64,000 bases of DNA. It comes from Cryptomeria japonica. Taxonomy: Eukaryota > Streptophyta > Pinopsida > Cupressales > Cupressaceae. Under the pieces are notes generated by a model. That model searched no databases. It saw only the letters and a list, made by a program, of their open reading frames with translations, and was not told the DNA's origin. The translations under genes and the position numbers were made by a program. The stretch is taken from the NCBI RefSeq assembly GCF_030272615.1, contig NC_081414.1, forward strand, positions 49,098,501 to 49,162,500, in the 5' to 3' direction. Shown in pieces: positions 22,844 to 34,248 of this stretch; positions within the stretch are counted from its first letter, which is position 1; each line of letters opens with the position of its first letter.

Positions 22844-24493
22844 CTCTTCAAAGTATCCTAATTCAAAAATACAAAAAAAAAAAAACAAACTCAAAAATAT
22901 AAAAAATTCAAAAATACAAAAAAAAATCATAAACATAAAAAATCGTTACTTGGTGAAAACCTAGCCAACAGGTGCCTTGTGACACAAATATTTTTTTGAA
23001 AAATCAAACAAAAAAAAATAAAATTGAAAAATAAAAAAAGTAAAGAAAAAAGCATTTCATCCAATTGTGAAAACCACTTCGGTGGCGCCCTGGGCAAGTA
23101 CCATGGTGAAAAATGGGTCATTGGTGCTATGCGTAGAGACATTTCTCCTCCCTCCTTTAGGATTCCATTTCATCCTTTCACTTTGCACACACTCACAACC
23201 TATCCATTCATAATAAACTTATGCATTCCCATCATGGCTTGTTATTGATCTACCTAAGATTGGTTAGCCATTCTTAATAAACCTCCCTTTTCATCCTTTT
23301 CATCCATAATAAATCCGATCCTATTTGTGGCTAAGGCAAATCCTACATCTAGTGATGGGTGTGGAACTGAGAGCATCACATATTCTGAGGAGTATAGTTT
23401 CTTCCAGCTTTCTTCAGTCTATCTGCACAATCCACAATAAAGCAACATTTGCATCGCCAATCCGCAATAAAGTTCCGTCTTCTCTGTAATAAAGTATCAG
23501 TTGCATGGATTCAGTCAGTTTCAAATGAGACACATCAGCAATAATGGGCTTCAACAAATCAAATCTTTCAACAGACTCAGACTACATTATGGTTCAGTGC
23601 CATCTATCCTTTTGTGAAAGTAAACATTGTGACCACAATCAAATAGATTTATACAAGTGACAAGAGACACTAAACTTGAGGACTACAATGGATGTTGGTG
23701 TCAAGTCTTGGTTTTCTTTTGATTTTATCTTTTTGGTGACATGTCTTTTAGCTTTTCCAGGATGTCTTTGACTAGAGATTCTATCTCCAGGATGTCTTTG
23801 ACTAGAAAGGCAAGGATGGGGTATCGTCACCTATTTTTCTTTGCTGTCTATGGATTGTCTCTTAGTAATGTTATGACTTGTCCAAGGATATGAGGACACT
23901 GTGAGTCTAGTATGAACTTGGGCATTCCTTGTTTGCGACTGTCTGATCTCCATGTAAACAGGTACAATGACTTTCTGGGTCGAACGTATATCTGGATTGT
24001 CATAACCTATTTTCCATAATAAAACTCAATAATGATAAAGCACAAGAAGCTCTTTCACTTCCAAATCTTCTATCTTTCACCCCCCTTTCTTTATTGACCT
24101 CCATCACCTTTCCTGAGTTTGTGTAGCCTGCTATCACATGAATGAGTATAATGACACACCAAAAACATTTGCATTTCACGTAGTTTGCACCTGCATTACC
24201 ACATGTTAGCATTTCATACATACATATAGATATCACAATTGCATCACATCCCGCACACAACTCATGTTAGCACATTTTTTTACATTCTCATCATATAAAT
24301 AGTTATTTGCATTATCATATTCATCTGCATGTCATACATTCCCACTCACATTTTCATAACATATAAAAAACATAAAAGAACAAAAATATTGCATTTCCTC
24401 ATGTACATATTTGCATCCATATCATAAGCATCACATAGAAACATACATCACATAGGTACACATGCATATAGCTGCTGCAAGGATGAATCATCT
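22844..24493 (+). other. 3' non-coding region of Tat-like element, first part
   Basis: A-rich runs of 'aaaaatacaaaaaa' words (22860-23050), then unique sequence with no credible gene. 'ggtgccttgtgacac' and 'ggtggcgccctgggca' recall the 'gcctagcc..ggtg' words often found after pol in Tat elements, without a clear function. Confidence 0.45.
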
Positions 24494-24494
24494 C

Positions 24495-24580
<86 letters not shown>
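24494..24580. repeat. (TA)n microsatellite
   Basis: An uninterrupted run of TA dinucleotides about 86 bases long. Confidence 0.95.
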
Positions 24581-24581
<1 letters not shown>

Positions 24582-24689
24582 AAATCATAAGTGTCATGTT
24601 ACAATGATGTCAAAATACATATGGCTACAATCACCCGAAGGTGTCATCATACAAAATAGTACAAAATTGATACATAAGGAGCCTCTAAG

Positions 24690-25445
24690 GCTATGATGAA
24701 CTCCCTCCCTTGGAGCTAGCTGGCCTCGACAAAGTCTAACCTCTGGAAGGACCTGCCCTAGGATCATCTCTCCTACCCCTCTATCTGGTGGTGGTGGAGG
24801 ACCAATACCCCACCACTAGACGCCTGTCTCCTGTCTCTCCCCCCAAAGGTCATTGTCATCCGCGATGGTCTCTGGAAGCTCCTCGCTCACTGATCTGGTG
24901 GCACCACTCCATAATACAGGTCTTTCCAGTAGGCTATCTCCTCCCCTAGCCACAGAACATAGGCGTATCCGACCCCTGTCTCCTCTGCTACCTGTCTCCC
25001 TACCCTCCATACTGTCTCAACCTCTGTATAGTGTTGAATAGCCTAATCTCTCTCCCACTCAGTGTCCCCCAGCTGTCTCCAATGTCCTCCCCCATCCCAA
25101 AACCAACCCTCATGTCGCCCTGTCCAGACAGAGGAACCCATTGATCACTCCTACCAGCACCGTCAGTAGAGACAATCCTATCGCTGCCATGGTATCCCAA
25201 GCCACATGTCGAGCCCTCATCTACAGTCCTGGATCCTGAAACACTCATCTCAGTGCATTCCTGTCTCCATCTTGATCATAAGGAACTAACTCCCCAATGT
25301 TCGGTATCCTTAGTATCCTGTATACATCCTCTAAGGTGACTGTCATCTCACCCATCAACAAATAAAAAGTGCATGTCTCTGAGTGCCATCTCTTGGCTAA
25401 TGTAGTCAACAATCCCATGTTCGCCTGAAACTTAGGCACATACAT
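24690..25445 (-). pseudogene. Antisense plant mobile domain (PMD) fragment inside Tat-like element
   Basis: On the minus strand, opposite to gag-pol, the frame 25445-25245 encodes 66 residues typical of the plant mobile domain. It shows an opening LLTTLAKRWHSETCTF (Trp in an amphipathic helix) and then GEMTVTLEDVYRILRIPNIG. This matches the PMD pattern of 'W..ETHTFH...GEMT.TL.DV..LLGLP' as I know it. After a stop at 25245 the similarity decays through frame changes into a Gly/Asp-rich stretch to about 24690. PMD proteins (MAIN/MAIL family) act in silencing and genome stability. Antisense ORFs between pol and the 3' LTR are known in Tat elements such as Grande. Whether this one was ever expressed is unknown. 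Confidence 0.65.
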
Positions 25446-25569
25446 AATGTATCACAACCCATAGCCTCAATTGTTGCTTTATCCTCGAGTGTCAGCTCTA
25501 GTCATAAACTCTGAGTCGAAGGGAATCTCTCTCGTGACTCCAACATAGGTAGGTCCTCCTACAGTCAAG

Positions 25570-26040
25570 CAAATCAACTATGTCAATCCTAGTGGTACTC
25601 CTTGTTCATCACAAAGTGCTGCTTTCTATTCTAGTAGCATTCCTTGTTCATCACAAAGTGTTTCTCTGATCCTATCTTTTAGGGCACCTACTTGAGTGTA
25701 TCCTTTTGAGTAGCTCAATATGTTCTATCACACAATTGTCAATTTCAGCTTAATCCAATTGACAACATATGTTCTATCACAAAATTGTCAATTTCTTTGG
25801 TACTCCCTATTCATCACAAAGTGCCTCGATCTATCCTATCCTAGGGCTCTGATTGAGTGTATCCTCTTGAGTAGTTTCCTGATTGGCAACGTATGTTCTA
25901 TCACAGAATTGTCAATCCTAGCTCTATCTGTTATCCTAGTCTTCCCTAGAGGACCTACTTGAGTGTATCCTCTCAGCAGCTTATCCAATCGACAACGTAT
26001 GTTTATCACAGAATTTATGATTCGACCTTGAAGATATAAA
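25570..26040 (+). repeat. Degenerate tandem repeat in 3' region of Tat-like element
   Basis: The words 'cttgttcatcacaaagtg', 'cttgagtgtatcctcttgagtag' and 'gacaacatatgttctatcaca' recur three to four times with spacing of roughly 95-160 bases. Variable tandem repeats near the 3' LTR are a usual trait of the Tat branch. Confidence 0.65.
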
Positions 26041-26664
26041 CACACCTTTCCTGCACAGATGCACTCGCATTTCACATAGACGCTACTGAAATCATAGATA
26101 TGCCTAGCCTACCCAGACATGCCTAGCACCAACACAGACACGCCTTGGCATTTTTATTGCGCTTGACATTTTTTTTGCACCCTACCTAAAGCACATTTAT
26201 TAAACTACTTGACATGCATTTATGACAACAATTAATGTGACAAAGTACAAGGAGGTTTTGTGGTACTCACCGGCTCTCCTGCATCTACTGGCCTCTGAAA
26301 TCAGCGAACGCGATCGAATCTATGCACCAATGCCATCGCTGCTGACTACTGACTACTCTCTGCTCTCTCTGCACTCTGATCTCTTGGATGTGTGGATGAC
26401 AATGAGGATGTTTTCCCTCGTAGTCTATCTTATAGACTACCCTATCCCTAGTCTCTCAAGTCAATCTTCTTTCTCCGGTGACTCTGTCACTCTATCCTGT
26501 CTAGTCAGTCCATTCTAGCCTTTCTTTCTTATCGAGAAATTGTCTATGATATTTTCAGACATTTTCATCCAATCTCTCAAGGGGGCATATCATTCCCATC
26601 TTGGGGCAACTTTGTATCAGTTTATCTTATCTTCTTTGAAACAACACGACAAGCTACATTGTCT
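26041..26664 (+). other. 3' non-coding end of Tat-like element
   Basis: C/T-rich, no credible gene. Words such as 'catgcctagc' and 'gacacgcctt' repeat loosely near 26100. The frame 26222-26518 has no recognisable domain. Confidence 0.4.
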
Positions 26665-26679
26665 CAAAGAGGGGCAAAA
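26665..26679 (+). other. Polypurine tract of Tat-like element
   Basis: CAAAGAGGGGCAAAA lies directly before the right LTR, where the plus-strand primer of a retroelement must be. Confidence 0.8.
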
Positions 26680-27445
26680 TGTAGACACCTAAAATTGTCC
26701 AGTCTAATTAAATAAATATCTTTATTTATTTAATTATTTAAGCCTAATTCTTCTATTAATTAAATGAATCTTTATTTATTTGATTAATTCATTTATCCTC
26801 TTCTAGCCTTATTTCTCATTTAAATAAATAAATTTATTTATTTAAATTATCCTTTTTCTAAATTAAATAAATACTTTTATTTATTTAATTATCCCACTTC
26901 TTCTATTAATTAAATGAATCTTTATTTATTTAATTAATTCATTAGCCTTTTCTACCTATGACACATGTCATTCATCTCTTAATTCCTACACTACTTACCC
27001 CTTTATTATTTTCTCATTTTCTCTACTTACCCTCTAATCCTAGCCGACCATTTATCTTTTACACCTCTCAATCTTATCCCTCTATTTCTTATAGTGTCTT
27101 CTATATAAGGAGATTCTTCCTTCATTATCAACCCTAATCGATCTTTGAAGCCTTCTAACATTCAAATCAAGCTACTTGCAACCACATCTTCGTTCTTTGT
27201 TGAGCTCTTGTGCACACATAAAATCTGAGAGCAAATATATCAAGCAAGATCAATGGAGATAGGAAGAATGGAGATCCAAACTCTATTGGACATATGATGG
27301 TATAATCTTTGTGATTTCATTTGAATTACAGTGTCTTAGGTAATCTTCATATGTTATGGTGGATCTTTGTTGTTGTCAGGCTAGGGTTTTGTGGTTGAAT
27401 CTATTTAGTCTTTCAATATTGTTGTTTCCATTTTTACCATAAACA
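26680..27445 (+). repeat. Right LTR of Tat-like element (766 bp)
   Basis: Begins TGTAGACACCTAAAATTG and ends ACCATAAACA. It contains TATATAAG at 27102-27109. It differs from the left LTR at many scattered sites and small indels, so this insertion is clearly older than the Ty3 element at 34249-39815. CTTTC follows at 27446-27450. Confidence 0.93.
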
Positions 27446-29927
27446 CTTTCCAATGAAGCTCATGTGGTTCCTGCATGAAGCGGGAAACCATGCCAATTGC
27501 AAATGAAATATCAGGGCGTGTGTGAGTCAAGTAGATGAGACTACCCACAAGCTGATGATACAATGTGGCATCAACTGGTGGAGAAGAGCACCGAGCCTCA
27601 AGCTTCACTCCTGAAAGAAAGGGAGTTAGTGTAGGATTACAATCAACCATATGAAAGAGTGCAAGTAGATCCCAGAAGGTGACTGTGAAATCTCTATCCC
27701 GAGAAAGTACTGCAAAAGACCCAAGTCAGTCATAGAAAATATGTCATGCAAAGCAGATTTGACCCAACTAATGATGGATGCGGTGCTCCTTGTAATGATC
27801 AAATCATCAACATAGAGCACAAGTATCAAGTGAGAGTCATCTTTTCACAAAATGTAGATATTTAGATCAGAATGACACCCGGTGAACCCTGCCGAGAGAA
27901 GAAAGGAATCCATCTTGGAGTACCAAGCCCAGGGGTCCTCTTAAGGCCACAGAGAGATTTCCTTAGTCTTCAAACCAAGGAAGAATCTTGGATGAAACCC
28001 TGTGGCTTCTCCATATAAATCTCCTCATCAAGATCCCCATGAAGAAATCCACTCTTCACATCCATTTGGTGTACAACCCAACCATGTGCTCTGGCAATAG
28101 CAAGTGTCAAGCGAATGGAGTTCATCTTGGCTACAGGTGCAAAGGTCTCAGTATAGTCAACACCTGGAACCTAAGAGAAACCTTTTGCAACAAGCCGAGC
28201 CTTATACTTATCCACACTGCCATCCGCTGCAAACTTGGTCTGATAGATCCACTTACATCGAACCATATTTCTCCCCTAAGGGAGAGGGACTAAATCCCAT
28301 GTGTTGTTCCTCATCAAGGAGCTATACTCTTCCTCCATAGCGTGGCCCCACTCAAAAACCCCTGATGCTTCCGAAAATGTTTGTGGATCGGAAGCGGTAG
28401 CAATGAATGCATGTGGAAGGTCCTGATGTTGTGATCGAGTCCTCCGTGTATCTGAAGGATCCCCAACAAGAGAACCCGCTAACTCAAGTGTCTGTCGAGC
28501 CCAACGAGGTCTAGGTGGAGGTGAAGAATGAGGATCCTTAACTGCAAGTGAACCCTCTGGAGGTGTAACCTTGCGATTCGGAGTTGAAGGAGTCTCATCA
28601 TCTGAATCACTGGCATCACTATCCACAAAGGAGGAAGGTGGAGGAGGTAGAGAGGCTAAGCTAGAAGAGATTTCCTCAAAATGAACACTCCTCTCAATGA
28701 ACACCTCATGTGTCTCAGGATCCATCAATCAATATGCCTTCACACCCTCAGGATATCCAACAAAAAGACAAGGCCTACTCTGAGGTTCCAATGCCTTGCG
28801 CTTCTGTGGAGAAATGCGAGCCCATGCTAGACACCCAAAGACTCTGAAATGTCTCACAATCGGTTTTCTACCAGCCCAAGCCTCAAAAGGAGTAATACCT
28901 ATCAAAGGATTGGTGAGGAACCCGATTTTGGATGTGTGTGGCACAACTGATAGCCTCTTCCCAAAAGACAGGATCAAGAGAACGTGCATGTATCATACAA
29001 CTAGCCATTTATTTGAGAGTTCTATTCTTGCGCTATGCAACTCCATTTTGCTGTGGAGTGGAAGCAACAAAATGCTGAAGATCAATCCCCTCAAATGTAC
29101 AAAAATCCTCAAGTCTTTTATTCACATGTTCCCTTCCATTATCTGTGTGAAGAATCTTGACCACTTTCCCTGATTGCTTCCCCACATGAGCCTTCAAGTC
29201 TAGAAATCTGTCAAACACTTCACTCTTGTGAACAAGAAAATAGACCCAAGTGAAGCAGGAGTAGTCATCAATGAAGGTGAGGACATAGTGGGCCTTACTA
29301 AATGAAGGTGATGGAAATGGACCTGCTACATCGTTGTGAACAAGTTGAAGAACTTCCAAAGCTCTCCAAGCTTTCCCCTTATCAAACTTCTCCTCAGGAT
29401 GCTTGCCCATGGAACACCTTGAACATACACCCTCTGAAAAATTGATTCGGGGTAGACCTGTGACCATGTCTTTAGTGCTGAGCTACTGAAGATAGCGGTA
29501 GTTGAGGTGACCAAACCGCTCATGCCATAGCTTACTTTCTGAATTTGAAGGAGTAAGAAAGGCTCTAAAAGGAGAACTTGGCACAAAGTGGGAGAATGAA
29601 TAAAGTCTTGAGTTGTCATTGACTTGTCCCACTACTACCAAGGCATCATTATCAAGTTCCTTTACCACAACTGAATCAGGTGTAAACTCAATGTTTTACC
29701 CATTCCCATAGTGAGTGATTTGGTAGATAGAGAGAAGATTGGTAGACAAGTCATGAACATAGAGAACATTCTCAAATGTTCCATCATCCATGTCAACTGA
29801 ACCTTTCCCTTCAACCTCAACTTGTGTATCATCACCTATGTAAATGTGAGGTACCTTTGATGGCTCCAATGAAGAAAACTGCTCCTTTGTAGAACTCATG
29901 TGATAAGAGGCACCCGAGTCAAGTATC
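27446..29927 (-). pseudogene. Copia pol: protease, integrase and reverse transcriptase, broken
   Basis: Read from 29927 down: protease core (LDSGASYHM at the very edge of the solo LTR), then an integrase-adjacent segment (LWHERFGHLNY near 29500). The integrase core follows with GPFPSPSFSKAHYVLTFIDD (29320), HTDNGREHVNK (29130) and TPQQNGVA (29035), then FRVFGCLAW (28840). The RT has DVKSGFLHGDL (28060), YVDDLIITR (27810) and the GSLIYLTHTRPDIS end (27520). Several in-frame stops and at least one frameshift near 27900 disable it. The RT ends at the Ty3 insertion, and RNase H resumes at 8474. Confidence 0.9.
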
Positions 29928-31118
29928 TGTTAGGCCCAATATGGAAAGCTAATGTACTAAGAGGGGAGGGGTGAATCAGTACTTCAAAACTTTTCTTCAA
30001 CAATAACTTTACTGTTAAGCATAAACTGAATAGTGCAGTAACATAATATAATGCTAAAACAAATAGATAACAATCATACATGATTCACTCCATAACACAT
30101 ATATTTTGGTTACACAGGAACTCTTGGTTAGAGAGAAAAACTGTGGTGGGGATGGCACCCACAACTTCACTACTACAATAATAAAGGTTGCTTGGTTAGA
30201 GCTACATGTTTAACTATTTCTTATAGCTTACCCTGTTAGGAGTATCAAGACCTGTTAGATCTACCTTGCTAAAGGATTTTACAACACTTAATCTAAATGC
30301 TGCACCTGGTTAGAGGCTTTACAATTTATAGACTTGATTAGAGTCTTTTACCCTGTTAAAGGTTTCTCTTACAACTTCAAAATATTACAATAAAATCATT
30401 ACAAATATCTGCAACTTTACATCTGGAATGTTATAGCAGATTCTATGTGCTCAGAATAAGATTACCTTGCTTATAGCATACCTCGATAACCCATATAGTA
30501 ACTCGGTAAACCCTTCTGTTTACTCTGTTCTTTGACTATTCTTTGAAATCCTTCTCGGTGACCTCTGTGTCTCTGTAACAGTCATAACACTTAGTGCTTT
30601 CACATGTCTTGCTTCATATACTTCTATATCTTCCTTTCTGTCATACTACATGTATATGTGTGATCTTAATCCATGTTGTATAAATAGATCTCTTATGATG
30701 GTGATCCATTCATTGCTTCGATCTTACAAACATGTTTTATCAAATGAATAACCATGCAAAATATTTAATTAGTTAGATGACCTCAAAATCATACACAATC
30801 TTTAAGTGCAATTTCCAATGTGATAACGGTTCTATGTTCCTCAATCTTGTAACACATTTTCATATGTATGTCTAGGTTCAATGAATCTGGTAACACGTTT
30901 CACTCGGTGTATATCAACTTGGTGTGTCATCTTTGCTGCTCGGTAGACATGGAATGATACTCGGTAGACAGCTCAGTACATACTGGGCTCTGTGACTACT
31001 TTCTTCTATTACCAACTGGACTGTGCATACCGACTGAATATTTTGGTAGAGATAACCAACTAGAGTATATAGAATAACTTTGAACATAAAACTAATGGCA
31101 ACTTGATAAGTAGTAACA
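29928..31118. mobile_element. Solo LTR (1191 bp) inside the copia element
   Basis: Begins TGTTAGGCCC and ends AGTAACA, so the ends form the inverted pair TGTTA/TAACA. The flanking five bases are GTATC (29923-29927) and ATATC (31119-31123), a target duplication with one change. It separates the end of copia gag from the protease LDSG core, whose reading continues on the two sides. No primer site, polypurine tract or coding sequence is inside. Its family and transcription direction are not determined. Confidence 0.8.
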
Positions 31119-31135
31119 ATATCTACTACTGTGAA

Positions 31136-31812
31136 GAACCTGTTGTAGCCACAAATGCTTTCCCTTTTCCCTTAGACTGCGAGGAAGAGGAAGGAGATGA
31201 ATCCTTCTTTGTGTAGGCAGATGGCAAGTTGATGTTATTTTTCTTAAGAAGATTTGTCAACTCATCAACTTGCTTGGCGTGGCATCCATGTCAACTCCCC
31301 ACTGTCAAATGATGAGTTTGGAAGCTAGAAACAAATGTTGCATATTCAGGTGCAAGCTTGTCCAACAAGTTGAATATCAACTGAGCATCCTTTTTGTCAA
31401 TTCCACAATCCTTAAGCTTTGCTCTTAGCTCATTTGTTTTGATGACATAATCTTGGATTGTATCAAAACTCTTGGGATCCAAGTTGGTGAGCTCATTGTC
31501 AATCTTGTAACCTCTGACTTAATCAACTTGACTATACAATTTCTGAAACATTTCCCAAGTCTCTTTGATTGTAGAACAGTTCTCAATGTGAAAAATGAGG
31601 TCATTTGATACATACTTATGCAAAGTTCCAAGAGCCATGCAATTCTTAGTGAGCCATTCTAACTAAGCATTAGGATTAGCCTTAGGATCAGGTGGTGTTG
31701 CTATTGTTCCATCTATGTAATGCGTGAGTCCTTTTTCCATTAATCTCCATGTTTTAATTTTTCAAGATGCATAATTATGTGGAGTTAAAGGTGGAAATTT
31801 ATGAGGACTCAT
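31136..31812 (-). pseudogene. Copia gag, broken
   Basis: Starting at ATG 31812 the frame reads a typical plant copia gag (UBN2-like): a WLTKNCMALGTLHKYV segment (about 31640), TWEMFQKLYSQ (31550), FDTIQDYVIKTNELRAKL (31450) and LLDKLAPEYATF (31350). A Ser/Lys-rich tail (DSSPSSSSQSKGKGKAF) is near 31170. Four or more stops interrupt it, some at likely Trp or Gln codons. No zinc knuckle is evident in what remains. Confidence 0.8.
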
Positions 31813-33267
31813 AGCAAGAAAAATAAAAGAGAACAAGGAAAGAGAGGCGCAATCACACAAGACACCTCCCAAATTCACTCAATCAAAGAACCCCCCAAAA
31901 AATGATGATTTGACACTTTATACTTAGTGCGTGTACAATGGGCCACTTGCAAAAAATGGCAAAGTGGACTTCTGATTTCAACTTTACAACTGCCTCAATG
32001 AGGCCAAATGAGACTCAAACTGATAATGCAAGAGATCTAAACTAAGATCCAAGCAAAATATAAGTACCAAGTAGGCCAAAGAAGACCAATATCTAAAAGT
32101 ACAATATCCACTCAAAATCTCTGAAAATGGATCATAGATTATGAAAGTAGAATAAAAAATATGCACTTTAAAAAAAAAGGCACCTGAAAAGGAGGTCGTA
32201 TGAGCTCAAACGAAGCCTTTGAATTTGCAAAATCAAGGATTGGACAGGTACAACTGAGAGAATTTGGAAATTCTGAAAAACTTGTGCACCAAAATCAGAA
32301 AATAACCACACCACTGCAAAGAGCATAAAAATTAGCCCAAATAAAAAAAATTCACCCAAAAAGGAGCAAAATTGAGCAAGTTATGAACCTCCAAAGTTGG
32401 CCATAAAAACCAAACTGTGCAATGGAGAGGGGTCTAAAATTTTCAAAAAGATGCTGACGCAAGGTAATATGTCAGCAAAACACTGTGTTAAATTTGACGG
32501 TCGTTTGACTGTCAAAATGATCGCCGCACCCCCTGGACAAAGCTGACTGGGCAGTGATGTGGCGGCTGACTGAGCGTTGTTGACGTGTTAGAGGGCACGG
32601 ATGACGTGGCAGAAGGTTCGCGTGGCAGCGGAAGGCGGGGCCATCGGGACTGGAAGGCGTTACCAAAGGGCGAGGTTGCCAGGCCGGAGGGCAGGGCCGC
32701 CGGGCCGGATGGTGGTGTCAGAGGGCGGGGCCGCCGGGTTGGAGGCGGGGCCGTTGCCGGTGGCTGTCGGGGTTTCTGCCGGAGTGGGGTCGCCGGTGGC
32801 CGGATGGTGGAGGCCGCCGAGAGCATGCTACATGGTGGCCGAGGTACCGTGGTGCAGAGTACGACGACTGTTGGGCAGGTCAGATCTACAAACACCATGT
32901 ATAGTACGGGTACGGTGGGGGGTGGGTCACAGGTCCCCGCAAAAAAATTCGATGATTTTTTATTTTATTTTTCAAAAAAAACTTTTTCAGAATGAAATTT
33001 TTTTTCCAAAAAATCAAAATATTATTTTTAAAACTCTGAAAATTCCATACCGTACCGCCCGAATTGGGCAAAATTTTCCTCCACACCCAAAATTTGACTT
33101 TCGCCAAAATAGGTCGAGTTTATACTCAATTTTTATGGAAATGGCCTTCCGGACACAATGGTGAGGTCGAAAACTCTTTGGGATGCCTCCAAAACGCACA
33201 GTACCTCAGATCCAAAAATAGAAGTCTTCCAAAAATGTCTCCCAAAACTAATCAATGAAGCCCCAAT
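31813..33267 (-). other. Copia 5' leader with GC-rich insert
   Basis: The leader between primer site and gag is about 1.45 kb, long for a plant copia. 32530-32940 is strikingly GC- and CpG-rich ('ggcggggccgccgggccgga' words, partly repeated) in an otherwise AT-rich region. It holds open frames on both strands, including a Pro/Arg-rich 128-codon frame on the minus strand (32898-32512). I cannot recognise a protein and do not call a gene. Confidence 0.6.
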
Positions 33268-33280
33268 GGCTCTGATACCA
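33268..33280 (-). other. Copia primer binding site (tRNA-iMet)
   Basis: On the minus strand TGGTATCAGAGCC directly follows the LTR end CTCACA. This is the standard plant primer site for initiator methionine tRNA. Confidence 0.93.
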
Positions 33281-33730
33281 TGTGAGATTTTGCCAAGATC
33301 AAGGGCACAATGAAAAGCATAAAATAGAGACAAAAGTATGACAAGAACAAACTGTATTCTCATCAATATGCAAATGATCAACTGGATTAACCAATACAAT
33401 GAATATAGGCCTGCTTATATAGGCAAGGCCATATGGATATGTGAACACATAATCATGACATGTGGCTCAATGAGAAACAAGAGTAGGTAAGGAAAAGTAG
33501 GGGTAGGTAGAAGAAATACTATAATATTCCACAAGAGGTGCATGACCCACCGAATGTGGAGTGTAACAACAAGATAAGACCACAAAAGGTGGAATTTCTC
33601 CTACAAGCTATATCCTTATGTGCACACTTCCCTAAGTGTCTCATATCCAAATTATGATGAGATGCATTATCCTAAATTAACTTAAGTAATGTGTAATAAT
33701 ATCCATGATGAATAATTATTTACACCAACA
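33281..33730 (-). repeat. Copia 5' LTR (450 bp)
   Basis: On the minus strand it begins TGTTGGTGTAAATAATT and ends CAAAATCTCACA. It has a TATA box (TATATAAG) at 33414-33421. No second copy is in the window. Confidence 0.88.
33414..33421 (-). promoter_or_regulatory. TATA box of copia LTR
   Basis: TATATAAG on the minus strand inside the LTR, about 130 bases before the LTR 3' end, as usual for plant copia promoters. Confidence 0.65.
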
Positions 33731-34248
33731 ATTTCTATTACCATGATATAGATAATGTAGATAAGAAATAATAGATATATTTTTTATGAATGCAAATTAG
33801 ATAATCAAAGTCTTGCTAGTAGTTAAAGTCTTGCTAGTAGTTATGTGTGTTTTTATTTTGAAGTACAATGAATCAAATGATTAAGAGGTATCCAAATGCT
33901 ATGAACTTGTCGACTGTTGAAGTAGATCATTTGGATAGGACACATTCATCTACCACGTCATGAAGAGTGGGCGGTGGTTTTGTCTCTTATTTTGTTTAGA
34001 AAGACTTCATCTATGGTAGTTATGACTGTGAAGAAGAAAAACTCAGTGCTTAAAACATTCGCCTGTTAAAAATAACGCATAATCAAAGATGAGCTCATTG
34101 CAAATTTTCTCAAAATGTGACTAACTATTTAATCATTTCATTAAGGATTTTAGAGATTACGATCAAGAAAATAATACAATCATTTATTTTAAAAGAATTG
34201 GGCAAAGTTGGCGATCTGACGACATCACTTGACCAATTCAAACACACA

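Larger units (their letters stand above)
8475..27445 (+). mobile_element. Tat-like Ty3/gypsy element, internally deleted, inserted in copia pol
   Basis: Both ends have 766-bp LTRs starting TGTAG and ending AAACA; the left one is split by a LINE. The flanking five bases are CTTTC at 8470-8474 and at 27446-27450, a clean target duplication. A primer site follows the left LTR and a polypurine tract (AAGAGGGGCAAAA) precedes the right LTR. The internal region has gag, a protease of the DGGASLN type typical of the Tat/Athila branch, a linker and an integrase C-terminal tail, but no RT, RNase H or integrase core. A long 3' region with an antisense plant mobile domain fragment and tandem repeats also fits the Tat branch. 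It cannot have moved on its own after the deletion. Confidence 0.9.
8010..33730 (-). mobile_element. Ty1/copia retrotransposon, multiply interrupted, 3' LTR missing
   Basis: Read on the minus strand the element runs 5' LTR (33281-33730), tRNA-iMet primer site (33268-33280), long leader, gag (31812-31136), protease, integrase and reverse transcriptase (29927-27446), then RNase H (8474-8010). The order protease-integrase-RT is diagnostic of Ty1/copia. A solo LTR (29928-31118) and a Tat-like Ty3 element (8475-27445) are inserted in it. No 3' LTR is visible left of 8010, so that end has been lost or replaced. Stops and frameshifts throughout show it is dead. Confidence 0.88.

Noticed and set aside
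32512-33164. Pro/Arg-rich and Gly/Arg-rich frames on both strands
   Set aside because: They come from a GC-rich stretch that is open in several frames at once; no domain recognised, so no gene called.
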